Source of the DNA: a virus
IMG/VR virus record: IMGVR_UViG_3300031746_000134
Location: 1-27,567 of that record
DNA: 27,567 nucleotides
Reading direction: 5' to 3' (one strand)
In this document: positions 16,339 through 25,343 of the stretch, in pieces
Position numbering within the stretch: position 1 is the first letter of the stretch
Layout of the letters: each line of letters starts with the position of its first letter
Translations under genes and position numbers: made by a program
Notes under the pieces: model-generated
What the model was told of the DNA's origin: nothing
Databases searched by the model: none
Seen by the model: only the letters and a program-made list of their open reading frames with translations

Positions 16339-17205
16339 TTACTTTTTTGTATTACTCTTGTCAGATGTATTCCTTTTAGGAGCTTCATCATCATTAATAA
16401 CTTCAGGTTTATCTTCAGTCATGTCAAATCCAATTTCCACATTTGGTTCATAGGTTGGTTTGTTTTCAAGCATTGCTCCCCATTGACTAACAATAGAAGC
16501 GTTACTTGGATCCTTCAACCATTGAATTGCGTAATCTTCGTTGATTCCAACTAAATCTTTACCATTCATGTATTTACCATTGTCCATGTGAAGATAGAAC
16601 TTTTCAATACATCTTCGAAGGAAGATTTTGTATTTAAGGTCCTTGTCATTATTCACGTCAAGAATCAATTGAGGAGTAGCATCAGCTAATTCGTATAGAG
16701 CAGATTCGATCTGACCTCCAGACAAACCATCCAAGAACTTCCCAAGAACTTTTGCATAGTTTTCCATTTCCTTCGTAGAAAGTCCAGCAATAACCGTAAA
16801 TGCTTGTTGCTTTAATTTAGACTTAGCAATAACAGTTGTAGCTTCTTTTTCTTTGTCTTCAATGTAATACCTGTGCACCAACGGATTTACATCAGCCTTA
16901 CATGCAGCAATCATAGAGTCATCTTTTACGACTTCAAAAACAAGTGCGTCATTCGCGTTCGACAAGTCAAAGACCTGAAGATGTGAAATCCTAATACTCA
17001 TTTCGTCAACCACATTATCGTCACGATCCCTTTTAGGTTCAAGACTGATTGATAACTCTTTTCTTTGTGCCTCTGAAAGACGTGAAGCATAATCAATTGG
17101 CTTCTTTGTTCTTTGATCCTCTTTTGGAGCAATGAAGACTGGTGCTTCATGAAATTTCTTATCAGTTGCTACCAGTCTTTTTATGTTCGATTGTAAAGTG
17201 TCCAT
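16339..17205 (-). CDS. Structural-region protein, 288 aa, function unknown
   Basis: The protein is soluble and charged. Residues 1-60 are Lys/Arg-rich. Residues ~65-110 are beta-like (SIRISHLQVFDLSNANDALV). The middle is helical, with repeated Lys/Glu/Ala helices from 115 to 220. The C-terminal ~35 residues are acidic then basic and disordered (ending SDKSNTKK). It is the first gene after the major capsid gene (46-base gap) and precedes the adaptor-like gene. A gene of unknown role between capsid and adaptor is usual in crAss-like genomes. Possible roles are capsid accessory protein or assembly chaperone, and the disordered charged tail would suit a chaperone. No motif decides this. Confidence 0.6.
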   Translation of the reverse strand: MDTLQSNIKRLVATDKKFHEAPVFIAPKEDQRTKKPIDYASRLSEAQRKELSISLEPKRDRDDNVVDEMSIRISHLQVFDLSNANDALVFEVVKDDSMIAACKADVNPLVHRYYIEDKEKEATTVIAKSKLKQQAFTVIAGLSTKEMENYAKVLGKFLDGLSGGQIESALYELADATPQLILDVNNDKDLKYKIFLRRCIEKFYLHMDNGKYMNGKDLVGINEDYAIQWLKDPSNASIVSQWGAMLENKPTYEPNVEIGFDMTEDKPEVINDDEAPKRNTSDKSNTKK

Positions 17206-17251
17206 TTCTTATTTCTTTTAATCTGGGTTCTTTATTTCTTTTTATTTTGGC

Positions 17252-18706
17252 TTATGCCTGTGGTTTGTAAACCTCTGCAAATCCGAATGGATTCTTCAAG
17301 CAGATACCTGTCTCAGACAAGATTTGTACTTGGTATCCATCAACTGAATTTGAAGCGAATTCACGACGACCTGTTCCTTGAGGAGTTGACATACCGTCAA
17401 TCACCTTCTTAACATATCGACGATCATCAGATCCGTTTCCTAAAGAAACTAAATCAACGTTTGCATCACCACCGATTGTGTTACCAAGAGACATGAAGAA
17501 TCCACGGTAAGACTCAAGGTTTACACCAAAGATGTCTTTTGATTGTGGTCTCCAAGCAGCGTCCATTGCTTTATTCCAAGCAACAACCAATTTAACACCA
17601 CCCATTTCGTAGCTGTTAAATGCAACTTTCACACCTTTTGCTTTGTCTTCTTCAGACACAAACAATGGAAGTGGATTGTATTTGAATACATCACGCATCA
17701 AACGTTGGAAATTCCAAACGAATGCTTGACCACCCATTACAAACACCTCAGTCATACCATCGTTGTTAGACAACAATTGTAAGTTCTGCATGATGTTCTC
17801 TAACGTTTTCACGTTCATGTTGTTGTACTGGAACTTCAATGAAGAATCTCCTTGTGCAACAATACCGTCACCTTGAACGATATCACGACCTTTCAAGTCT
17901 TTCAAGAAGACATTATCGTTAGCATCGATAGATGCCTTACCGAAAATCAATTGATTCTCACGAGCATAAGCCCAACGACGAAGCATGTCCATTTCTTGTT
18001 GCTTGAACCACAACTTTTGACCATTGTGCTCAACCCACAATACTGTATTCTGTGCAGAACCAGAGATTGAGAATTGCATACGTTGGATCGTCATGTAATT
18101 CGTGTGCCATTCAGGGAATGTATTTTTTTCGTAACCTGTCTCTGACAATTCAGGGAAGGCAGTGTAGCTGAAACCAACTTCTTTACCAACAGCAAGTAAC
18201 GTAGGATCAACCCATCCTCCAGATACATTCGTTACAAGTTTACACTTGTACTTCCAGTTTCCAGAACCAACTTCGATTGGATACTCATCCATGATCTGAA
18301 CGATTGTTCTACGATCACCTAATTCCAAGGTATCATTTGGAGAGAAGAAATTTGTATCCAACGTGATGATGAATACAGACTGATTTGAACCTGGTTGTGC
18401 CGTAGCAGCTCCAGAAGCGTCAGTAACCGCAGCAGTCACCATACCTTTACGGAATGGATAACCTTTCAAAGCCCACATGAACTTTCTGTTACCAATCACT
18501 TTGAAGTCAGATGTTTCCATTCCTGGAGCCAATCCTTTCTTCGAATACCCACGTCTCGCAAGGTATGAAGAGAATGCTGTAAAGTTGTCCTCGAACAAAT
18601 TCACAACATTTGATGCGATCTCCGGGCGTGTCAGCAATGCTGCAGCTAATGAGTTCGTCATCGTTGTTCTGTTGGCATCGAATGTGCCTGTACCGATAAT
18701 TTTCAT
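17252..18706 (-). CDS. Major capsid protein (HK97-fold, crAss-like), 484 aa
   Basis: Length (484 residues), position directly after a scaffold-like gene and portal, and overall composition all fit the crAss-like major capsid protein, which is about 490 residues. The N-terminal ~50 residues are helical (LAAALLTRPEIASNVVNLFE), followed by alternating beta segments and a long central helix (RRWAYARENQLIFGKASID). Later regions (VFVMGGQAFVWNFQRLMRDV and GVKLVVAWNKAMD) look like the A-domain of an HK97 fold. Codons are more regular and G/C-richer than in the cargo genes, as expected for the most abundant virion protein. The start at 18706 follows AAAAAAAGAATA, an A-rich leader without Shine-Dalgarno sequence. 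Identification is from context and character, without a search. It assembles the shell on the scaffold and portal. Confidence 0.8.
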   Translation of the reverse strand: MKIIGTGTFDANRTTMTNSLAAALLTRPEIASNVVNLFEDNFTAFSSYLARRGYSKKGLAPGMETSDFKVIGNRKFMWALKGYPFRKGMVTAAVTDASGAATAQPGSNQSVFIITLDTNFFSPNDTLELGDRRTIVQIMDEYPIEVGSGNWKYKCKLVTNVSGGWVDPTLLAVGKEVGFSYTAFPELSETGYEKNTFPEWHTNYMTIQRMQFSISGSAQNTVLWVEHNGQKLWFKQQEMDMLRRWAYARENQLIFGKASIDANDNVFLKDLKGRDIVQGDGIVAQGDSSLKFQYNNMNVKTLENIMQNLQLLSNNDGMTEVFVMGGQAFVWNFQRLMRDVFKYNPLPLFVSEEDKAKGVKVAFNSYEMGGVKLVVAWNKAMDAAWRPQSKDIFGVNLESYRGFFMSLGNTIGGDANVDLVSLGNGSDDRRYVKKVIDGMSTPQGTGRREFASNSVDGYQVQILSETGICLKNPFGFAEVYKPQA

Positions 18707-18756
18707 TATTCTTTTTTTAAATTCAACAATTAATATTTATCGATTCCAATACATTA

Positions 18757-19914
18757 CTACATCAGTCTTTCTGGTGCTGATAATGCATCAAAATCTATTT
18801 GCATAGAATCCTGACCACCGCCCCCATTTCTTTGAACATTATTTGGTTTTGGATCAAGCTTACCAAGTACAGCATTTTTACCTGCCTCCTTTGCGTTAGT
18901 TAAAGCCGCACGAATCTTATCGTCTCCTTTCCACATCATAACCGCTATCTTAGCCAAGGTTTCGTTACTTTGTAACGCCTGAAACATTGGAGCCATACCG
19001 GTCTCATCTGGAGTAACCAATTTTGCAAAATATTCACTGAACTCAGCCTTTTCAGATTGACTTATAGGCAAGCCGTAAACATCATTAGCATTATTGATAT
19101 ATTTGAGGGAGTCGTTAATTTGCTTGGATCTTTCTTCATTGATCTTTGCAATTTCATGCGAGCTTTGTTGCTCAACATTTTTCCTCATATTGTCAAGAGC
19201 CTGGGATTGTTGCTCATTGATTTCTTTTCTGTGCCTTCCGGCTTCGATCTCAATCAATCCGGAATTCTCCATCTTGTTAAGAACTTCATTGATTTTCTCA
19301 TCAGACCAGTCTTTGTAAGACTCTTTAAATTTAGAAGCTAATACTTCTCTGTCTGATAACGTATTGACATCTTGAATGTTTTTATATTCCTTTACGATGT
19401 CTTCAAACTTTACACCCTTATCAATAGCTTCTTGCATTTTAGCTATTTCAGGATGTATTTGTACTTCAGGTTCAAATATCTTTTGAAGATATTGAAGATA
19501 ATTTTCTTCGTTGATACCTTGTGGAATCTCCCAATCTGGATTAGCAGTTTTTAATTGCTCGAAAGGTTTCATCCAATATTCTTCTCCAGTAGCAGGTTTC
19601 CCTTGATTCAAATCAGTATTCTGATTTTGGTTCTGGTTCTGGTTCTGATTATTTTGTTGTTGATCTCCTAAATCTTGATCTCCTGCTGGATTAGCATTTG
19701 CATCAGGTTTAGGATCCAGGTTTGGCAATCCATTTATGGTTTCTTCATAGTTCCCTGTAGGGATACCATCTGCCGAACCTTCAGGTTTAGCTGCTCCATC
19801 TCCGTGAATGAAAGGATCATAGCTTCCTTCCGGTGCGGAAAGAGCATCAAAGTTCACAACATCTACTTGTGCTGCACTACCGTTCGGATCTGGATTAAAA
19901 TTTTCTTCTGCCAT
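18757..19914 (-). CDS. Scaffold-like head assembly protein, 385 aa
   Basis: The protein is acidic, low in hydrophobic residues and dominated by disorder and coiled coil, as capsid scaffolds are. Residues 1-110 are Pro/Asp/Gly/Asn-rich, with a Gln-Asn tract at 85-99. Residues 140-340 are helical, with heptad-like Lys/Glu segments (DEKINEVLNKMENSGLIEIE). The C-terminus is Gly-rich and short. The peptide FDALSAPE occurs twice, at residues 22-29 and again at 375-382 near the end. No protease triad is evident. It lies between portal and major capsid genes, the usual place of a scaffold, and has its own candidate promoter upstream. Alternative: an internal head protein that is retained. Confidence 0.7.
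   Translation of the reverse strand: MAEENFNPDPNGSAAQVDVVNFDALSAPEGSYDPFIHGDGAAKPEGSADGIPTGNYEETINGLPNLDPKPDANANPAGDQDLGDQQQNNQNQNQNQNQNTDLNQGKPATGEEYWMKPFEQLKTANPDWEIPQGINEENYLQYLQKIFEPEVQIHPEIAKMQEAIDKGVKFEDIVKEYKNIQDVNTLSDREVLASKFKESYKDWSDEKINEVLNKMENSGLIEIEAGRHRKEINEQQSQALDNMRKNVEQQSSHEIAKINEERSKQINDSLKYINNANDVYGLPISQSEKAEFSEYFAKLVTPDETGMAPMFQALQSNETLAKIAVMMWKGDDKIRAALTNAKEAGKNAVLGKLDPKPNNVQRNGGGGQDSMQIDFDALSAPERLM
18769..18792 (-). other. C-terminal copy of the FDALSAPE peptide
   Basis: These bases encode residues 375-382 of the scaffold-like protein, close to its C-terminus. The codons differ from those of the N-terminal copy at synonymous places (Pro, Ser, Leu, Ala), so identity is kept at protein level rather than by a recent DNA duplication. 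Confidence 0.8.
19629..19646 (-). repeat. ggttct hexamer tandem repeat (Gln-Asn tract)
   Basis: Three perfect copies of ggttct on the plus strand, flanked by near copies, encode the alternating Gln-Asn tract of the scaffold-like protein (residues ~89-99). Copy-number change here would alter linker length without shifting frame. Confidence 0.75.
19828..19851 (-). other. N-terminal copy of the FDALSAPE peptide
   Basis: These bases encode residues 22-29 of the scaffold-like protein (NFDALSAPEG in context). Compared with the C-terminal copy, GAA, GCA, GAT and TTT codons are shared, while Pro, Ser, Leu and the first Ala use other codons. Confidence 0.8.
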
Positions 19915-19958
19915 AATTTTTAATTTTTCTTGGTTCTTTTTATCTTAAATCTTTGAAG

Positions 19959-19990
19959 CAAATATAATGAATTAACAATATAATTATCAA
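19959..19990 (-). promoter_or_regulatory. Candidate promoter before the scaffold-capsid genes
   Basis: On the minus strand, TTGATA (TTG at 19990-19988) is followed after 21 bases by TATATTTG (19966-19959), a perfect match to the Bacteroidota -7 motif TAnnTTTG with a partial -33 motif. It lies in the widest gap of the window (19915-19986), with the -33 half touching the portal stop codon, 45 bases before the scaffold ATG. It would raise scaffold and capsid transcription over portal and terminase. Confidence 0.55.
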
Positions 19991-22509
19991 TCTTTTATTT
20001 TCTCTTTTTGTGAACTTGCCTGAATTAATTGTTCCTCAGTAGCCTCTACACCCTTCATTGCTATGTCAGCTCTTGCAATTTGCATTTCTTGACCTGCTTC
20101 TACTTTTTGTTGTTCAAGGTAAGCCATCTCAACTTCTTTGTCAGTTTCGATACCTTCAATATCAACACCAGCTTTACGATCAACTTCATACTTTCTAAGC
20201 TCTTGATCCATTCCGAATTTCTGTCTTTCCCATTCGAACTTAGCTTTTTCAAGTTCAGCCATGATCATTTTAGAATCCTCAGATTGTTTGTCCATCATTT
20301 GCTTTAACTCCTGGTCCATTTGCTTTAACTGAATGTCGTGTTGCCTTTGTGCTTCACCATTCGCTTCTGCACGTTTAAGAGCAAGCTCTTCGTATTGTGT
20401 AGCTTTAGCTTCCAGTTCTTTTAAGTTGTCAGTATTGTAAAGTTTCACAATGTTTGAGAATGTAAGCATACCTTTTTGGTATTGAGTCATTGACAAACTT
20501 TTAAGATCCTGTAATGCTCTTTCTTCAACACCACTATCACTTGCAAATACCATATAGTCAGCACGATCTAATTGATCAGCAGGTATATCGAATAACTCTT
20601 GTGCAAAGTCTCCTAAAACAAAAGATCCTCGTTTACCTTTTTTCCAGGCAGCACGACAGAGATTAATCATTCTGTTGAGTACACGTCTTTTTGTTTGTTC
20701 GTGATCGTAGAAGATAATCTCTGTCACAAGTGCTGAATTTCGAATACTTTGCTCTGTAGTTCCAACCTGATCAGTTGGAGCAACGTCTCCCATTCTTTGA
20801 GGAGAAACTCCTGTAATACTAGAAGCAAGTTGCTCAAGATGTTGAAGCATCGCGAATAGATATTGAATACCACCACCCATAGAATCGTCATAGTTCTGGA
20901 ACTGATTAAAACTTGGTTGCTTGTTTAATCCTGATCTTACAGACTGGATCCATCCAACACCAATCTTTCTTTGGTACATCCATTCCTTCATTGACATACC
21001 TTCAGGAATCTGAGACTTGTCCATAATGAAACCTTTAACTCCAGATAATGCCAACCACAATTCTTTATGGTAATGGATTATATTGTAAAGGATTTGAATA
21101 TCTTTCGCGGCCCAAACAAGAGAGTAAGGTTTTCTAGTGTAATGGTTGAATGCTCTTCCGACATAAGGAAGTTCTACCTTACCAAAATTATCATTAGCTC
21201 TTACCACGGCTTTCTTTCTACAATCAACAAAGATGTTTGTATCAATCATTACAGCCTGGTACACATCATTCATGTAGCCAACCTCTTCTTTTTCTCCCTT
21301 CTCAGTTTTAACCGTATCGGAATCAGACATTACATGAGTAAAGAAGTCTCCCTCCTTGTGTGGGTTTGGAGATTTCTTTGATTTAACTTTTCTTGATGAT
21401 TTCCAATACATGTTACACACGCGAATAACAGAAGAGAAATCTTCTGATCCAGTATATAAACTATCAGGGCCACAACCTTCAACGTTGTTAGAACCATACT
21501 CAGATCCACCAACAGAACTATTAAATCCATAGTATCCATATCCATACCCTGTCTGAGTATTGATATATGAAGATCTTGATTTTAATTTCTCTAATTCTTC
21601 GAAGGAAAGCTTGTCGCCAAACTCGTCAATGATTTGGTTAACATTTAAGAATCTTTCTTCCATGCACCATTCTCCTTCACCAATCCATTCTACTTGACTG
21701 TCTCCAGCATAATAGAATCCCATGATGTTTACTTTACGACAAACTGGATCCTCTGATAATCGATCATCCTCCCAGTCAACAAAGTAAATTTCTTTATCAG
21801 TAACAAGCTTATCTTCAAACCCTCTGTTAAAGGTATCTTTTAGGTGTTGAGTTGCCATAAGGAATTTAATTCCCTTCTCAGCCATTATCTCTAAAAAGTC
21901 TTTGTACTTGTATTTGAAATAAACATCTATTCCTTCAAGTTCTTCTTCAGAGATAAGATTTTCGTGAGAGATTACATATTTACCCATTTCAAGTTCTCGC
22001 TCCATAGCACGAAGTTGTTGTTCCATTTGAGGATCCATTTGGGTTCCTTCTTGAGCAGCTTTCTGTCTTGCTTGTTGGATCTGAGAATTCATCTCATCAA
22101 TTCCTCTTAATGATTCAGCATATTGCTGACTAACTTTCTTTTTGTTAGCAGCCATTTGAGAAACAATCTTTTGGAATCTTTTTTGGTTCTTATCATTTAC
22201 AGAGTTACTGTCGATTGAGAACACGCGATAATTAAATGGTCTTTTAGTTTCTTCAGCACGCAAGCGATCAAACTTAGGACGAAGCAATGGAACGAATCGG
22301 ATCTTAGCAGGATATTCATAGTCATCTACTTTTCTCAAATAATCAAAGTCACCTTCATTCTGAACTCCATTGTAAAGGTCATAACAAAATTTATCCTTGG
22401 CTTTTGCAAGTCGATTAGTAAAAGACATTTTAGCGATTGACGCTGCACATCTCTTCATCCATTCAAGATTCTTTTCGCTCTCTGGGATATTTTGATTTGG
22501 TAAAGCCAT
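19987..22509 (-). CDS. Portal protein (crAss-like), 840 aa
   Basis: The protein would form the dodecameric ring through which DNA enters and leaves the head. It directly follows the terminase gene (2-base gap), and its length matches portals of crAss-like phages (about 750-850 residues). Residues 1-100 contain helices and a wing-like region (YPAKIRFVPLLRPKFDRLRA). Residues ~105-180 form a long Gln-rich coiled coil. The central part (190-480) is alpha/beta with WEDDRLSEDP and GEWCMEERFLNV. Residues ~318-345 are a Tyr/Gly-rich loop (TGYGYGYYGF). Residues 560-620 include the conserved-looking ITGVSPQRMGDVAP and SALVTEIIFYDHEQTKRR segments. The last 150 residues are a charged coiled coil typical of an extended portal barrel. 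The family call is from context plus remembered pattern. Confidence 0.8.
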   Translation of the reverse strand: MALPNQNIPESEKNLEWMKRCAASIAKMSFTNRLAKAKDKFCYDLYNGVQNEGDFDYLRKVDDYEYPAKIRFVPLLRPKFDRLRAEETKRPFNYRVFSIDSNSVNDKNQKRFQKIVSQMAANKKKVSQQYAESLRGIDEMNSQIQQARQKAAQEGTQMDPQMEQQLRAMERELEMGKYVISHENLISEEELEGIDVYFKYKYKDFLEIMAEKGIKFLMATQHLKDTFNRGFEDKLVTDKEIYFVDWEDDRLSEDPVCRKVNIMGFYYAGDSQVEWIGEGEWCMEERFLNVNQIIDEFGDKLSFEELEKLKSRSSYINTQTGYGYGYYGFNSSVGGSEYGSNNVEGCGPDSLYTGSEDFSSVIRVCNMYWKSSRKVKSKKSPNPHKEGDFFTHVMSDSDTVKTEKGEKEEVGYMNDVYQAVMIDTNIFVDCRKKAVVRANDNFGKVELPYVGRAFNHYTRKPYSLVWAAKDIQILYNIIHYHKELWLALSGVKGFIMDKSQIPEGMSMKEWMYQRKIGVGWIQSVRSGLNKQPSFNQFQNYDDSMGGGIQYLFAMLQHLEQLASSITGVSPQRMGDVAPTDQVGTTEQSIRNSALVTEIIFYDHEQTKRRVLNRMINLCRAAWKKGKRGSFVLGDFAQELFDIPADQLDRADYMVFASDSGVEERALQDLKSLSMTQYQKGMLTFSNIVKLYNTDNLKELEAKATQYEELALKRAEANGEAQRQHDIQLKQMDQELKQMMDKQSEDSKMIMAELEKAKFEWERQKFGMDQELRKYEVDRKAGVDIEGIETDKEVEMAYLEQQKVEAGQEMQIARADIAMKGVEATEEQLIQASSQKEKIKD

Positions 22510-22511
22510 AA

Positions 22512-24383
22512 TTAATAATGTTGTTGTATTCTTCCTTGATTCGATTTATAATGAAAAAATTCTTCCTTTACTGTCGCTCCTTGGTTTTGGTTAATCCTAA
22601 TGTTTATATTGTCTCTCGCATGACAAACTGCCAATGAAGATGATATTGTAACGTCACAGTTATAATTCCTGTCGTTCTTAAATTTAATGGCACGGTCTAT
22701 TTGGTATGCGTCATACATGATTTCAGAATACTGTTCAATGTAATCTCTGTACATGATCAACCACTCAAGCTTTGTTCCTGGATCCACTCCATACTTATTA
22801 TTTACCTTGCTGTCTTTTACGTTTGCATAAGCAATAGCAGGACGTTCCTTTAAGTAACCCTCAAATCCATTGTTCTTATACCAGTTAAATATACCAATGT
22901 TTGACCATTCTATAAGATTTGGAGATTTATAATAAACACAAAGCTTTGCTGTTTCCTCATAAAACTTATCTGCTGTTGCAGGACGATCAGTGTACCTTGC
23001 CGCGAACATGTTTGATGTAGAGTTGCTGTCTTTAAACATTTTGTAAATAGAACAAGATCCTTTCGAATCAGAAGTGTTTGCCTCGTCTTTATCATAGGAG
23101 TCAGTTCCGGCTACATAAAGATTCAAATACACTTCATCATTTTCATCAAGGTCTGGATGTTCAAAAATAAGTAGTGCTCCATTCTCGTCATGAATAAATC
23201 TTACGCCAGATATTTTGCCAAGATCATCTTTAACCCATTCAAGCCTTCCTCTGTCAGCCATGTCAGTTAATGCCTTCTCATTTCTAAGTCTTGCATACTG
23301 AGTATTAAGTATCGCTGCGTTAAACATGTTTCCTCCTGTACGCATGAATGCTTCACTTGGAACAAGTGGATCCTGAGTTATCGCGTTGATAAAATCTTGA
23401 GCCTTCTTTGATGTTCGAGCAGTTTCTCTTTTGGTTCCGATGTAGTTAATACTTTCTTCCTTTAATGAATTACCCTGGTCATCAACCATTTTGAATTTCC
23501 ATGCAGGAACAAAGTATCCAATACCTTCTTCTCCTCCATCATCTTCGTATTCATTTTTGTAAGACATCATGTCGTAAGCTTCAGGATTGTAGAACATCTG
23601 TTCTAGTTCCGCGGCTCCCTTCTCCATGTCTCCTCCAGTTCCAACTATAATAGCGAAACCTGTCTTCTCTCCTCCTTCAGCTTCAAGTGCTGGTTGAATG
23701 TATTTAAACGAATCAATTAATCCAGGGAACTTACCTGCTTCTTCAAAAACAATAAGTGATGGTGATTTACCAATGGTTGCTTGAGCGTTATTCTTAGAGG
23801 TCATATTGTAGATCTCACTATGAATACCTTTCCAAGCAGGAATGAAATTTTCGATTACTTTGTATTTTGCCTGGACATACTCAAGAGTATCCGGCAATCT
23901 TCTTTTATAGAACTCAGTATCCTTTAACGCATTCAATCCACGAATACACATTCTCATTGTTGCATTAGAGTATTTCTCTTCACCTGCAGTAATGATTGAT
24001 TGAGAGTGTGGGAAGAATGTAAATTCCTTTCCAAGAAGAGCGGCATGTTTTTCAGAGAAACCCTTTTGACGTGCTTTAACCACAACAAGATGTTTTCCTG
24101 CATTCCTAGCTTTCTCAACAGCAAGAAAATATTCAAGATCCATATCTACGAATCTTGGGGCAATTAAAGTTTTTCTGCCGGTCTTAGGATCCTTACCTCT
24201 GATTTTCCAGAAATTCAAATACCAATAATAGTCACCAGGAATATAAACACCGCCAACAGTATATCCCTCAAGACATCTCCGTTTCTGCTCATGCCACCAC
24301 TCCCTGTACTCATAGGATAATGGATTCGCTCTTGTAAAACCGTCGATTATTACAGGAGAAAATAATTTAGTATTAACATACAT
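22512..24383 (-). CDS. terL: Terminase large subunit (ATPase/nuclease)
   Basis: This is the DNA-packaging motor. The N-terminus has the crAss-like block RRCLEGYTVGGVYIPGDYYW (residues 35-54). The ATPase shows a Walker A variant VVKARQKGFSEK (101-112), a Walker B IVFEEAG (211-217, hydrophobic stretch then Glu-Glu) and a coupling motif IVGTGG (246-251). The nuclease domain begins near LNLYVAGTDSYDKDEA (420-435), with D428 as the likely first metal-binding acid. Later acids in LIEWSNIGIFNWY and the final QIDRAIKFKND region are candidates for the rest of the active site. Length (623 aa) is normal for a large terminase. It starts in a TAATG overlap with the small tail-anchored membrane gene and is followed by the portal. 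No small terminase subunit is recognised in the window. Confidence 0.9.
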   Translation of the reverse strand: MYVNTKLFSPVIIDGFTRANPLSYEYREWWHEQKRRCLEGYTVGGVYIPGDYYWYLNFWKIRGKDPKTGRKTLIAPRFVDMDLEYFLAVEKARNAGKHLVVVKARQKGFSEKHAALLGKEFTFFPHSQSIITAGEEKYSNATMRMCIRGLNALKDTEFYKRRLPDTLEYVQAKYKVIENFIPAWKGIHSEIYNMTSKNNAQATIGKSPSLIVFEEAGKFPGLIDSFKYIQPALEAEGGEKTGFAIIVGTGGDMEKGAAELEQMFYNPEAYDMMSYKNEYEDDGGEEGIGYFVPAWKFKMVDDQGNSLKEESINYIGTKRETARTSKKAQDFINAITQDPLVPSEAFMRTGGNMFNAAILNTQYARLRNEKALTDMADRGRLEWVKDDLGKISGVRFIHDENGALLIFEHPDLDENDEVYLNLYVAGTDSYDKDEANTSDSKGSCSIYKMFKDSNSTSNMFAARYTDRPATADKFYEETAKLCVYYKSPNLIEWSNIGIFNWYKNNGFEGYLKERPAIAYANVKDSKVNNKYGVDPGTKLEWLIMYRDYIEQYSEIMYDAYQIDRAIKFKNDRNYNCDVTISSSLAVCHARDNINIRINQNQGATVKEEFFHYKSNQGRIQQHY

Positions 24384-24724
24384 TATTTAACTATGTAGTT
24401 GATTATGTATCCTAAACCAATTAGTGCCAATAAACAAAGAACTATTTTTATTGTAGTAACAAAAACTATCTCTTCAATAGTTTTAGAATTCTCTTTTCTT
24501 AGCATTGTCTTTGTTTCACATTCTTCTGGATTATAAAAAACCATCAACTGCTCAAAAGTCATCTTCTCATTAAATGTAGTAGTCGTTTCATTATTATTCC
24601 AAACCTTCTTGATTAATTCTGTAGAAGGAAGAACACCATTAAACGAACACGTTATTTCATGGAAAATATTTGGGTAATGCTTATAGAGGAATTCTCCAAC
24701 CTCTGTATCTGTAAATCTTTTCAT
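24383..24724 (-). CDS. Small tail-anchored membrane protein, 113 aa
   Basis: The protein has a soluble N-terminus (MKRFTDTEVGEFLYKHYP) and one strongly hydrophobic segment at the C-terminus (IKIVLCLLALIGLGYIINYIV), so it is probably tail-anchored in the inner membrane. I chose the ATG at 24724: it leaves a 16-base A-rich gap (AAAACAAAAGAAAAACAG) after the upstream stop, like other starts here. Longer frames open at 24751 and 24790, but overlap the L,D-transpeptidase-like gene by 11 and 50 bases. It sits between lysis-type genes and the terminase and overlaps the terminase start (TAATG). The role is unknown; a lysis accessory or regulator of a holin is possible. Confidence 0.65.
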   Translation of the reverse strand: MKRFTDTEVGEFLYKHYPNIFHEITCSFNGVLPSTELIKKVWNNNETTTTFNEKMTFEQLMVFYNPEECETKTMLRKENSKTIEEIVFVTTIKIVLCLLALIGLGYIINYIVK

Positions 24725-24740
24725 CTGTTTTTCTTTTGTT

Positions 24741-25343
24741 TTACTTGACATCCGTTGACTCAAGCAATGTATATGTAAATGAGTTTCCATGAATAGCCTT
24801 TGCTTTGTTCATGATAACCATAAATTCTAAAAAGTCTTTTAATCTTTTGAATACTTGACATCCTTCGGACCAGTTCTCAACATATTCAGATTGAGTTTTT
24901 GGATTGGATCTGTGACCATTGATTCCGAACACCCCTTCCACAACTAGAGTTTCATCAAAGACCATATCCTTATTTTTGTCTCTCCATCCTTTACAAGGCT
25001 TCACTTGACGCATAGCTTCGTATTTTCCTTGGTGAAGACCAATTGCCCACATACCTCTGTATTGTCCTGGAATTAATCTGAATACACCTGCAGGGTTATG
25101 GAACTCTTTCATTGCTTTGGTTCCTGGATCAGTTGTGATATCCCATGAATGGAATTGCCAAACACCATTTTCATTCTTATAAGAAAGCGTAAGCTTATCA
25201 TCAAAAATGTTTGTAACCTTTCTTCCTGGAAGCATGTTACGAACGCCTACAACGTTAACATCAAATCCCTTGTTTTCTTTATCGCCAAACCAAACATATC
25301 CCTTTAGTCCTACAGCGATTTCTATTGCTTCTTTTGTCATCAC
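24741..25343 (-). CDS. L,D-transpeptidase/carboxypeptidase-like murein enzyme, 200 aa
   Basis: Two segments recall the YkuD-type L,D-transpeptidase active site: FGINGHRSNP (H144, R145) and NWSEGCQVF (S159, G161, C162), which would supply the catalytic His and nucleophilic Cys in the usual order and spacing. Upstream, residues 60-105 (FHSWDITTDPG through GMWAIGLHQGKY) resemble the fold's core strands. The protein has no signal peptide, so access to peptidoglycan would need a holin. It overlaps the spanin-like gene by 4 bases (ATGA) and lies in a run of membrane and hydrolase genes, so an endolysin or cell-wall trimming role in lysis is likely. Family assignment is by motif only, and cleavage rather than crosslinking is inferred. 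Confidence 0.6.
   Translation of the reverse strand: MMTKEAIEIAVGLKGYVWFGDKENKGFDVNVVGVRNMLPGRKVTNIFDDKLTLSYKNENGVWQFHSWDITTDPGTKAMKEFHNPAGVFRLIPGQYRGMWAIGLHQGKYEAMRQVKPCKGWRDKNKDMVFDETLVVEGVFGINGHRSNPKTQSEYVENWSEGCQVFKRLKDFLEFMVIMNKAKAIHGNSFTYTLLESTDVK

Noticed and set aside
17206-17251. Terminator after the capsid gene
   Set aside because: Only a three-base stem (GGC-ATAA-GCC) can be drawn, and it is not followed by a T-run on the transcript strand.
18789-18797. Promoter for the capsid gene (TAGATTTTG)
   Set aside because: The -7 match is imperfect and no TTTG or TTG lies at the right distance upstream; it also overlaps the constrained FDALSAPE coding sequence.
21067-21381. Plus-strand 104-residue frame
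   Set aside because: Antisense to the portal coding sequence with no independent support.
24725-24790. Extended N-terminus for the small tail-anchored membrane protein
   Set aside because: It would overlap the upstream gene by up to 50 bases, and the extra residues are low in hydrophobic order. The ATG at 24724 has an A-rich leader like its neighbours.
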